DNA of 64,000 nt from positions 248,001-312,000 of the forward strand of contig CAWHVB010000003.1 in the NCBI GenBank assembly GCA_963832715.1. The letters are read 5' to 3'. The first letter of the stretch is position 1. Every line of letters begins with the position of its first letter. The notes under the pieces are model-generated. The model did no database searches, was not told the origin of the DNA, and was given only the letters and a program-made list of their open reading frames with translations. The position numbers and the translations under genes are program-made. Source of the DNA: DATFVA01 sp963832715. Its GTDB lineage: Bacteria > Bacteroidota > Ignavibacteria > Ignavibacteriales > Ignavibacteriaceae. Positions 1-8,774 of the stretch are shown one piece after another.

Positions 1-624
1 GACGGTAATCATACATATCTTTCAATCAAAGGAAGTTTCAAATGGGGAAAAAACGTAAAACCCGAGTATGTATGGTTTAACGGAACAGCTGATCACTACC
101 TGATCGGGGATACGATTTCAGATACAACGAAACCTCTGCAGATAAATAAGCTGTTCGGTTCATACAGCGATCCTGAAGCGAAGATCATCCCGGTTAAAAT
201 TCATAGGTCGAGACAGCCCTATGATCCGATCATGAAAGTGCTAATTCAACCCAAACTTTTTGCTGATAAAAAAGGTGAAGGAGCTTTCTGGCAGGATTTC
301 AACTGGAGAAGAGCATCAGAAGTTGGGATGGAAGAAATACACGTCCCTTTCAGCGGAGAGGTATCGTTCATAAATACGGAGATGTACTGGCCTCTGAATC
401 ATATGGTTTCTAATAAAGATCTTGCTGTTCAATGCAATGAATGCCATACGAGAAACAACAGCCGCCTTGCTGCTCTTACCGACTTTTATATGCCGGCGAG
501 AGATTATTCCTCAATCATAGAGACAGGCGGAACCTTAATAATATTTCTTACACTCATCGGAATACTTGCTCACGGTGTGCTCCGATTTGTCTCAACGAGA
601 AAAGTCAGAACTGGAGGCAAATAA
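1..624 (+). CDS. Octaheme tetrathionate-reductase-type cytochrome c, C-terminal fragment
   Basis: This is the last 207 codons of a gene that begins before the window; the frame is open from base 1. The fragment has one heme-binding motif (CNECH, about residue 137 of the visible part). It also has blocks I recognise from the octaheme tetrathionate reductase (Otr) family: 'VWFNGTADHYL', 'GSYSDPEAKIIPVKIHR', 'IQPKLF' and 'TEMYWPLNHMV'. A single hydrophobic helix followed by basic residues (about residues 172-200) should anchor the otherwise periplasmic protein to the membrane. Family members can reduce tetrathionate, nitrite and hydroxylamine in vitro, so the physiological substrate is not settled. 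The next gene, a membrane cytochrome b, overlaps its stop by one base (TAATG), which suggests one quinol-oxidising complex. Family call is strong; substrate is inferred. Confidence 0.82.
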   Translation, partial: DGNHTYLSIKGSFKWGKNVKPEYVWFNGTADHYLIGDTISDTTKPLQINKLFGSYSDPEAKIIPVKIHRSRQPYDPIMKVLIQPKLFADKKGEGAFWQDFNWRRASEVGMEEIHVPFSGEVSFINTEMYWPLNHMVSNKDLAVQCNECHTRNNSRLAALTDFYMPARDYSSIIETGGTLIIFLTLIGILAHGVLRFVSTRKVRTGGK

Positions 625-1295
625 TGAAAACTCAGGTATATATATATAAATCATTCGAAAGATTCTGGCACTGGACGCAGTCCTTCCTGATCTTATTCCT
701 CGCATTGACGGGATTTGAGATTCATGGTGCAATTAGTTTCTTCGGCTATCAGAATGCTGTTGCCTATCATAATATAGCAGCTTATTCTTTTATGATCCTG
801 ATTGTATTCGCGATCTTCTGGCATTTTACAACAGGTGAATGGAGACAATATCTTCCGACACTAAATAATCTGAAAGCACAGTTGAGGTTTTACCTTCTGG
901 GAATTTTTCAGAATGCTCCCCACCCCACAAGGAAAACAGTACTTAGTAAATTAAATCCGCTGCAGAGACTGATATACCTCGGGCTAAAAGTCATGGTAAT
1001 CCCTGTGATGGTCATATCCGGATTATTATATATGTTCTACAGATACCCGCAGGGTAATTCAATAGAACCTTTAAACATACATTCAATAAAGGGAATAGCA
1101 CTGCTCCATACTGCAGGAGCTTTTCTCCTTGTAGCATTTATTATTGCTCATATTTACCTGATTACAACCGGCTCAACTCTTACTTCAAACCTTAAAGCCA
1201 TGATCACCGGATACGAAGAGTTGGAAGAGGAGCCCGTATCTCCCGGAGTCGAATCCCCGGCTGAGTCGGAAAAAGAATTAACTTTAAGCGAGTGA
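624..1295 (+). CDS. Membrane cytochrome b (cytochrome b561/hydrogenase b-type)
   Basis: A 223-residue integral membrane protein with four main hydrophobic segments and histidines placed as in di-heme b-type cytochromes: FERFWHW near the start, AYHNIAAY, FWHFTTGEW, and HSIKGIALLHTAG with IIAHIYL. It starts at ATG 624, overlapping the stop of the upstream cytochrome c (TAATG), with a GGAGG ribosome site just before it. An in-frame extension to 441 exists but lies inside the upstream gene. The last 30 or so residues are an acidic, Pro/Ser/Glu-rich cytoplasmic tail. It probably takes electrons from quinol and passes them to the octaheme cytochrome in the periplasm. That partnership is inferred from the overlap. 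Confidence 0.85.
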   Translation: MKTQVYIYKSFERFWHWTQSFLILFLALTGFEIHGAISFFGYQNAVAYHNIAAYSFMILIVFAIFWHFTTGEWRQYLPTLNNLKAQLRFYLLGIFQNAPHPTRKTVLSKLNPLQRLIYLGLKVMVIPVMVISGLLYMFYRYPQGNSIEPLNIHSIKGIALLHTAGAFLLVAFIIAHIYLITTGSTLTSNLKAMITGYEELEEEPVSPGVESPAESEKELTLSE

Positions 1296-1302
1296 GGAAT
1301 CT

Positions 1303-1818
1303 ATGGAACCAAAAAAATTTATGAATCCATATCTGGCCGGGTTTTTCCTCGGCTTGATTTTATTAGCAACAATTTATATTACCGGACGGGGTTTAGGTGC
1401 AAGCGGGTCGGTTAAAAGCGTTGTAGTTTCTACCATGCAGTCCGTTGCACCAGATCATATCAAGGATCAGAAGTTTTACGAAGAGTACCTTACCGAACAT
1501 CAGAATATGCCTATGAAGAACTGGCTAGTTTTTGAAGTACTCGGGGTAATCCTGGGGGCATTTATCTCAGGATTAATCTCCAACAGACTGAAATTTACCC
1601 TGGAACATTCACCCAAGATAAAATCCGGGACGAGGATTGCCGGGGCTTTAGCGGGAGGACTTCTCTTTGGTCTGGGTGCACAATTCGGACGAGGATGCAC
1701 GAGCGGCGCCGCCCTCAGCGGCATGGCAGTTATGTCAACCGGCGGCATCATCACAATGATGGCAATTTTCGGCGGTGCATATATGTTCGCTTACTTTTTC
1801 AGAAAACTTTGGATATAG
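1303..1818 (+). CDS. YeeE/YedE family sulfur-transport protein, N-terminal-half type
   Basis: A 171-residue membrane protein of the YeeE/YedE family (Sulf_transp), whose characterised members move thiosulfate across the inner membrane. It has a hydrophobic N-terminal helix, a soluble stretch at about residues 40-70, then helices around the signature 'FGRGCTSGAALSG', whose cysteine corresponds to a conserved transport-path cysteine of the family. At 171 residues it is about half a full-length transporter. The following gene supplies a second half with the other signature ('GGFCPGTS'), so the two probably form one split permease. It lies 7 bases after the cytochrome b stop. Thiosulfate or a related sulfur species is the likely substrate, by family and neighbours. 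Confidence 0.8.
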   Translation: MEPKKFMNPYLAGFFLGLILLATIYITGRGLGASGSVKSVVVSTMQSVAPDHIKDQKFYEEYLTEHQNMPMKNWLVFEVLGVILGAFISGLISNRLKFTLEHSPKIKSGTRIAGALAGGLLFGLGAQFGRGCTSGAALSGMAVMSTGGIITMMAIFGGAYMFAYFFRKLWI

Positions 1819-1870
1819 ACAGAAATTTGATCGATCAAACTTCTGCAATAAATTTTGAAAGGATATAAAA

Positions 1871-3061
1871 TTGGGACCATTAGTACCTGACGTTATCGGC
1901 AATGAATTAAACTTTATAATTGCTATTTTTATCGGTATAGCCTTCGGGTTTATACTTGAACAAGCGGGGTTTTCCACCTCAAAGAAATTAGTTGGATTAT
2001 TCTACGGCTACGATTTCACGGTGCTTCGGGTTTTCTTCACCGGCGGAGTCACGGCGATGATAGGGGTAATTGTGCTCGGACATTTCGGGTTACTGGATCT
2101 GAGCCTGATCTACATTAACCCTACTTTCTTATGGTCAGCAATAGTAGGCGGACTAATAATGGGTTTAGGTTTCGTAATAGGCGGATTTTGTCCCGGGACA
2201 AGCATTACTGCTGCAGCTATCGGAAAGATAGACGCCATGATCTTTGTAGTAGGTTCGGCGATCGGTGTCTTCATATTCGCTGAAGGCTATCCAATGTTTG
2301 AAAATTTCTATAAGGCAGAATACTGGGGAAATGTGAGAATATTCGAAACTCTCGGAATGTCGCAGGGTTTGTTCGCCTTCCTGCTTACATTTATAGCGGT
2401 GGGCGCCTTTTGGTTTACGTCCCTCGTGGAGAATAAAGTAAACGGCAAACCTAATCCGGAGTTTAAACCCGGCAGGCTTTATATCGGACTCACCGGTATT
2501 GCATTTTTAATCGGTCTCTCTGCATTCATTATGCCTGATATAAAAGACTCATATCTGAATGATATCAGCAATATAAATTATGTAAATGATTATAACATAA
2601 AACAGATGACTTCTGATGAGCTTGCTTTCCGCTTAATGGATGATGATAATACATTACAAATTATTGATGTCAGACCGGTAGAGGAATTTAAGGAGCTGAG
2701 TCTCCCGCATTCTCTTTCTTTCACTTTAAGAAATCTTTTTGTAAAGGACGCCAGAGCCATTCTTGCCGTTAAACATAAAAAATACGTTTTTATCGGGGAC
2801 GATGATCTCTCATCAAAAAAGGCTGCTATTATAGCTGACCGCCTCGGGTATGATAATATTTCCTATCTCCGTGGAGGACTAACTGAGTTCAAGCGGGATA
2901 TTATAAATTATAAAAAAACTTCTCTGCTGAATTCACGGGAAGCTGTTGACACTGACCGTTTTCGTCAGCAGGCAAGCAAGATTATCCCGGTGCTTATAGA
3001 GAAGAATAAGAATGTTGTCGTTCCTGTAAAGAAAACAAAAAGAGTGCTTGGAGGCTGCTAA
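1871..3061 (+). CDS. YeeE/YedE permease fused to a cysteine-less rhodanese domain
   Basis: A 396-residue protein. Residues 1 to about 230 are a polytopic YeeE/YedE domain with the signature 'GGFCPGTSITAAAIGK'. Residues about 240-345 are a rhodanese-homology domain ('IIDVRPVEEF', then 'ISYLRGGLTEF'). The loop that normally holds the catalytic cysteine reads 'YVFIGDDDLSS' and has no cysteine, so classic sulfurtransferase chemistry is not expected there. The protein ends in a basic tail and Gly-Gly-Cys. The start is TTG 1871, chosen because AAAGGA sits about 7 bases upstream and the first in-frame ATG would remove two helices. It lies 52 bases after the other YeeE half. It may bind or relay imported sulfur, with the terminal cysteine as a possible carrier; that is inference. 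Confidence 0.82.
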   Translation: MGPLVPDVIGNELNFIIAIFIGIAFGFILEQAGFSTSKKLVGLFYGYDFTVLRVFFTGGVTAMIGVIVLGHFGLLDLSLIYINPTFLWSAIVGGLIMGLGFVIGGFCPGTSITAAAIGKIDAMIFVVGSAIGVFIFAEGYPMFENFYKAEYWGNVRIFETLGMSQGLFAFLLTFIAVGAFWFTSLVENKVNGKPNPEFKPGRLYIGLTGIAFLIGLSAFIMPDIKDSYLNDISNINYVNDYNIKQMTSDELAFRLMDDDNTLQIIDVRPVEEFKELSLPHSLSFTLRNLFVKDARAILAVKHKKYVFIGDDDLSSKKAAIIADRLGYDNISYLRGGLTEFKRDIINYKKTSLLNSREAVDTDRFRQQASKIIPVLIEKNKNVVVPVKKTKRVLGGC

Positions 3062-3090
3062 AGCATTTCCGGCTAGTTAACATTTTATGA

Positions 3091-3124
3091 GGGAATTGAA
3101 TGATCAAATTCAATTCCCTTTTTT
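3091..3124 (+). terminator. Rho-independent terminator after the sulfur gene group
   Basis: A perfect 11-bp stem (GGGAATTGAAT pairing with ATTCAATTCCC) with a 6-base loop is followed by six T residues. It lies 30 bases after the rhodanese-fusion stop and closes the transcription unit that enters from the left edge. Confidence 0.88.
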
Positions 3125-3247
3125 ATTGGACGTCTCTTCCTCATAAGGAACAATATTAAAGATCTGACTGAAGATCGAAAATCCTTCTGAATCTAATCCT
3201 GCATAAATGAATCATATTTCAGGTTAATAAAAAAAATTAGCAGGAAG

Positions 3248-3496
3248 ATGATGACACAGCCAAAAGTAATAATATTTTCTACACCAACCTGCAGTTTCTG
3301 CACTGCCGCCAAAAGATATTTCAGGGAAAAGAATATCCGGTTTACCGACGTTGATGTCTCCCGGGATGAAAGTGCAGCCAGGGATATGCAGAGAAGAACA
3401 GGACAGATGGGGGTGCCGGTAATACTTATCAATAATAAACCGATCGTGGGGTTCGATAAACCCAGGATCATGCAAATGTTAAACTTAAAAAATTGA
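3248..3496 (+). CDS. Glutaredoxin-like protein
   Basis: An 82-residue thioredoxin-fold protein of glutaredoxin/NrdH size. The redox motif is TCSFC near residues 14-18, followed by the usual 'AAKRYF' helix. The cis-proline segment is 'GVPVILINNKPIVGFD', typical of glutaredoxins that bind glutathione or a small thiol. ATG at 3248 and ATG at 3251 are both possible starts. The groES start follows 8 bases after the stop, so the two are almost certainly co-transcribed. Probable role: disulfide or persulfide reduction in the cytoplasm. Whether it belongs functionally with the upstream sulfur genes or with the downstream chaperone genes cannot be told from sequence. Confidence 0.85.
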   Translation: MMTQPKVIIFSTPTCSFCTAAKRYFREKNIRFTDVDVSRDESAARDMQRRTGQMGVPVILINNKPIVGFDKPRIMQMLNLKN

Positions 3497-3504
3497 GGAG
3501 AAAA

Positions 3505-3777
3505 ATGACCATTAAACCTATAGACGACCGCATTTTACTTGAACCAATGCAGGCTGAAGAAAAAACTGCATCCGGAATTATCATCCCTGATACTGCAAAA
3601 GAAAAACCAAGAATGGGAATTGTGATAGCAGTAGGAACAGATGAAGACCTCCGTGAAAAAATAAAAGAAGGAAACAAAGTGTTATTTGCTAAATACGGCG
3701 GAGATGAAGTTGAGATGGATGGGAAAGAATTAAAGCTCATTCAGCGGTCCGACATCCTTGCAATCGTAGAAGACTAG
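3505..3777 (+). CDS. groES: Co-chaperonin GroES
   Basis: A 90-residue Hsp10. The N-terminal strand 'IKPIDDRILLEPM', the mobile-loop region 'EEKTASGIIIPDTAKEKP' and the C-terminal 'RSDILAIVED' are all canonical. The ATG at 3505 is preferred over the in-frame TTG at 3493, which lies inside the glutaredoxin stop region, because GAGGAG lies 4-5 bases upstream. It caps GroEL during protein folding. No groEL follows; the next gene is a CnoX-like thioredoxin-TPR protein, whose E. coli relative hands substrates to GroEL. The glutaredoxin gene sits directly upstream. Confidence 0.95.
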   Translation: MTIKPIDDRILLEPMQAEEKTASGIIIPDTAKEKPRMGIVIAVGTDEDLREKIKEGNKVLFAKYGGDEVEMDGKELKLIQRSDILAIVED

Positions 3778-3791
3778 AGTAACATATTTTG

Positions 3792-3876
3792 TGAGTCTGC
3801 TGATTTTAATTATTTGAGTCTTATCCCCTGTCAAACGGATAATCCTTCATATTTAAATTAAGCAGACTCATTTTTA
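3792..3876 (+). terminator. Possible terminator or attenuator between groES and the CnoX-like gene
   Basis: A 10-bp perfect inverted repeat (TGAGTCTGCT at 3792-3801, AGCAGACTCA at 3861-3870) encloses about 59 bases and is followed by a T-rich run. The loop is long for a classic terminator, so it may act as a leaky attenuator between groES and the next gene. Confidence 0.5.
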
Positions 3877-3919
3877 TTTTTATATGAATAATTTTTATAA
3901 ATATACCCGGAGTTTCTAA

Positions 3920-4723
3920 ATGGATTTTGAAGTGAAAGATTTTAATCAAGATGTAATTGAACAAAGTAAAACCATTCCGGTGCTTGTAGATTTCTGGGCT
4001 GAGTGGTGCGGCCCCTGTAAAACACTTGGGCCTGTTCTCGAAAAACTTGCGGCAAAATACAACGGCAGGTTTAAACTTGTAAAAGTTAATACGGATGAAA
4101 ACCAGGAAATAGCTGCCAGTTACGGCATTCGGGGAATTCCCAATGTTAAATTATTTATTAATGGTAATGCAGCAGATGAATTTACCGGGGCTCTTCCGGA
4201 AGCTTCTGTGGAACAATGGCTTAAAAAAGCTATCCCGGGGAAAAATGCCGGTGAAATAGAAAAAGCAAAGGACATGCTGAATGCAGGTCAGGATGAAAAA
4301 GCTGCTGCCTTGTTAAAAAAGCTGGTAAAAACTGAACCGGATAGTACTGAGTTGAAGATCCTCCTGGCAAAATCAGTATTATTTAAGGAACCTGGTACCG
4401 CAGAGAAACTCGCATCTGAAGCAGAAAATGATGTTGAACATTCTGAACTTGTTGATTCAATCAAGACCATTTCCCATTTATTTTCTCTTCAAGAAATAAA
4501 TGGAAGTGATGCAGCAGGAGAATACAGAGCTGCAATAGCCGAACTCAAAAAAAAGAATTTTGATACTGCCCTGGAAAAATTTATTGATGTCATTAAAACG
4601 GACAGAAGTCTTGATGATGACGGAGCAAGAAAAGCCTGCATTGCAATCTTCAAATACCTCGGTGAGGAAAACGAAATAACACTCAGGCACCGGAGAGATT
4701 TTGGAGGAGCTCTTTATATCTGA
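3920..4723 (+). CDS. CnoX/YbbN-like thioredoxin-TPR chaperedoxin
   Basis: A 267-residue protein. Residues 1-108 are a thioredoxin domain with a full WCGPCK active site (about residues 30-35) and cis-proline segment 'RGIPNVKLF'. Residues about 115-240 are helical repeats of the TPR type ('DEKAAALLKKLVKTEPDSTELKI'), and the C-terminus has the 'ARKACIAIFKYLGEENEIT-RHRRDF' block seen in YbbN/CnoX proteins. CnoX binds unfolding proteins, protects their cysteines and delivers them to GroEL-GroES. The intact CxxC means this one could also reduce disulfides, unlike the E. coli form. It follows groES, which fits. It ends 4 bases from the convergent acetoacetyl-CoA synthetase gene, with no terminator between them. 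Confidence 0.85.
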   Translation: MDFEVKDFNQDVIEQSKTIPVLVDFWAEWCGPCKTLGPVLEKLAAKYNGRFKLVKVNTDENQEIAASYGIRGIPNVKLFINGNAADEFTGALPEASVEQWLKKAIPGKNAGEIEKAKDMLNAGQDEKAAALLKKLVKTEPDSTELKILLAKSVLFKEPGTAEKLASEAENDVEHSELVDSIKTISHLFSLQEINGSDAAGEYRAAIAELKKKNFDTALEKFIDVIKTDRSLDDDGARKACIAIFKYLGEENEITLRHRRDFGGALYI

Positions 4724-4727
4724 TTTT

Positions 4728-6698
<1,971 letters not shown>

Positions 6699-6713
6699 GT
6701 TTAACTCCCGGGC

Positions 6714-7691
6714 TTAATCTATTCTACCTGCATACAACGCAGTTTTCCAGGCAAATTGAATATCATTTTTTTCAAGAGCACATTTAGCAGTCATCTCAAG
6801 CAGCATTTTACTTTTAATATATTTCTGTTTTTTTAATTCGAGTGCCGCCTTCAGCATCCTGTCGAGATCAGAGTGTCTTTGATACCTGAAAAAAGCTTCC
6901 AGTGTAGGTTCGAAAGATTTAATTTCTTTATTCTCATACCCGGATATAAATTCATTTACTTCTTCATCGGATGGAATCTGTTCAATATTTCCAAGTTTCC
7001 CCAGGCTGCTGCCGGTATAGATATCCGAATCCCTGATAAAATCCGGAAGCATGTCATACCCTATTCCCTTTTTAAGAACTGGTTTTTCTACTTCAAATAC
7101 AGCAGCACCGCTTGCCCTGCAGTAAAAATTTGAGGACATCCTTGCAGCAAGGTCTATCAGATCGGGGTGGATAATACCTTCCCTGAAAATATCTTCAGCT
7201 ATATGAAACTTTATAACTTCACATATTGCTATATTTGCCGAAGCACCTCCCTCTCCAAAGCTTTTCATCTCGAGGAGCCTGCACTCCATCTGAAAAGGAG
7301 ATTCCTTTACTCTTTTAGGCTTTACCAGATCAGAATCTACAGGAGTAAGTCCGCTTTTTTTGAACTCATCGATATGAGGATCATATTCAGTAGAAGCAAG
7401 GCTGATTTGTTCTACCATAGGGTATGTGACAGATTGAACCACACATTCACCATTATCCATCAGGTTAAAATATGTGTCCTTCAAAGTTGCATTTCTTCCC
7501 CTGCGGGAAGGAGAAAAAGCAATTATGGGGGGATTAGCACCGAACACATTGAAAAAAGAAAACGGGGTTAGATTGGGAATACCCTCCTTTGAAATCGTCG
7601 AGACTAATGCTATAGGCCTGGGGCCGACTCCCCCGAGAAGGAGCCTGTGGACTTCGGGAACAGTGACGTCTTTAGGTTCAATATGAAACAT
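6714..7691 (-). CDS. Flavin-reductase-like FMN-binding split-barrel protein in the tyrosine operon
   Basis: A 325-residue protein. The first 190 or so residues are a flavin-reductase-like split barrel ('GPRPIALVSTISKEGIPNLTPFS', 'NPPIIAFSP', 'GECVVQSVTYPM'). The remaining 130 residues form a helical extension with no match I recognise. Its start overlaps the stop of the fumarylacetoacetate hydrolase gene by one base, so it is translationally linked to homogentisate catabolism. The family binds FMN and often reduces flavin for a monooxygenase, but no partner monooxygenase is visible here. Its exact step in this pathway is unknown. It has no resemblance to the glutathione-S-transferase fold of maleylacetoacetate isomerase, the one pathway enzyme missing from the operon. 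Confidence 0.78.
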   Translation of the reverse strand: MFHIEPKDVTVPEVHRLLLGGVGPRPIALVSTISKEGIPNLTPFSFFNVFGANPPIIAFSPSRRGRNATLKDTYFNLMDNGECVVQSVTYPMVEQISLASTEYDPHIDEFKKSGLTPVDSDLVKPKRVKESPFQMECRLLEMKSFGEGGASANIAICEVIKFHIAEDIFREGIIHPDLIDLAARMSSNFYCRASGAAVFEVEKPVLKKGIGYDMLPDFIRDSDIYTGSSLGKLGNIEQIPSDEEVNEFISGYENKEIKSFEPTLEAFFRYQRHSDLDRMLKAALELKKQKYIKSKMLLEMTAKCALEKNDIQFAWKTALYAGRID

Positions 7692-8707
7692 TATACTTTT
7701 TTCTTTTTAGCGAGTATTGAGTAGTCAGATTTTTTTTGAATAGTATTCTCAAGCTTTCCCAGTCCTTCAATTTCACAGGTTATCGTATCTCCCTCTTTTA
7801 ACCAAACAGGAGTAAATTCCTCACCCTTCTCTTTTGCTTCTATTGCCCATGTACCATTTAATTCAAGATAACAGCCGGTACCGACTGTACCGGAACCAAT
7901 TACATCACCGGGAAATAATTTTACTCCATAAGAGGCACGTTCAATAATTTCAGCAAAAGACCAGTTCATATCTTTCATTGTCCCTTCTGAAACCTGTTTA
8001 CCGTTGTGGAAAGCTTTCATCTTCAGATCAAACTTTAATCCGCTGGTGCTCTCACTTTTATATTTTTCAAGTTCATCGGGAGTAACAAGCCAGGGACCAA
8101 TTACTGTCGCAAAATCTTTTCCCTTCATCGGACCCAGGTTAAGTTTCATTTCTTCCATCTGCAGCCTTCTTGCAGAAAGATCATTCATCACCATATAACC
8201 GGCAATATATGAATCGGCATCCTTAACATCTATATTTATGCCTTCCCTGTTTAGCACGATCGCAGCCTCAAGTTCAAAATCCAGCTTTTCAAAGTGATCC
8301 TTCTCCACCGCTACAGGACCCTCTCCATAGATAGCATTATGATTAGTAAAGTAAAAAACCGGGAACTGATCAAACTCAGGGATCATTTCAACGCCACGAT
8401 TTCTTCTTGCCGTTGCCACGTGCTGACGGAAGGCGTAAGCATCCCGGCAGGATGTCGGATGAGGCACAGGAGCAAGAAGCCTTAAATCCTTTTTATTATA
8501 CGATGGTTCGATATTTCCGCTTTTAATATTTTCATCAACCTTACGTGCAAGGTCAGTATTTCTCTCGCCGCCCCAGAGGAATTCCAGCATATTATCCGGC
8601 AGAGTAATATCTAATTTTAATGCACTGTTTTTTAGATCGTAAATTTTATCATTATGAAATAATCCTAATCTCTCACCTTTATTCTGGAGGTAGCTTACAA
8701 ATCTCAT
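7691..8707 (-). CDS. Fumarylacetoacetate hydrolase family protein, probable fumarylacetoacetase
   Basis: A 338-residue protein of the FAH fold. The catalytic domain has the metal-binding pattern 'DFELEAAIVLNREG' and 'VMNDLSARRLQ', with the downstream 'GPMKGKDFATVIGPWLVT' and 'GDVIGSGTVGTG' segments. The N-terminal part carries the family's small domain. It should cleave fumarylacetoacetate to fumarate and acetoacetate, the last ring-derived step of tyrosine breakdown. FAH-fold enzymes vary in substrate, but its position between the aminotransferase and the acetoacetate-CoA ligase in the same operon supports fumarylacetoacetase. The start is ATG at 8707; the neighbouring stop/start overlap with the next gene is one base. 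Confidence 0.88.
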   Translation of the reverse strand: MRFVSYLQNKGERLGLFHNDKIYDLKNSALKLDITLPDNMLEFLWGGERNTDLARKVDENIKSGNIEPSYNKKDLRLLAPVPHPTSCRDAYAFRQHVATARRNRGVEMIPEFDQFPVFYFTNHNAIYGEGPVAVEKDHFEKLDFELEAAIVLNREGINIDVKDADSYIAGYMVMNDLSARRLQMEEMKLNLGPMKGKDFATVIGPWLVTPDELEKYKSESTSGLKFDLKMKAFHNGKQVSEGTMKDMNWSFAEIIERASYGVKLFPGDVIGSGTVGTGCYLELNGTWAIEAKEKGEEFTPVWLKEGDTITCEIEGLGKLENTIQKKSDYSILAKKKKV

Positions 8708-8774
8708 AGAATAATCTTTTTAACTCCTTGTGTGTGAATGGTAACTAATTATATCTCCCTTAATTATTTAACAT

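Noticed and set aside
441..623. Longer start for cytochrome b
   Set aside because: It would overlap the upstream cytochrome c gene by about 180 bases; the ATG at 624 has GGAGG and the TAATG junction.
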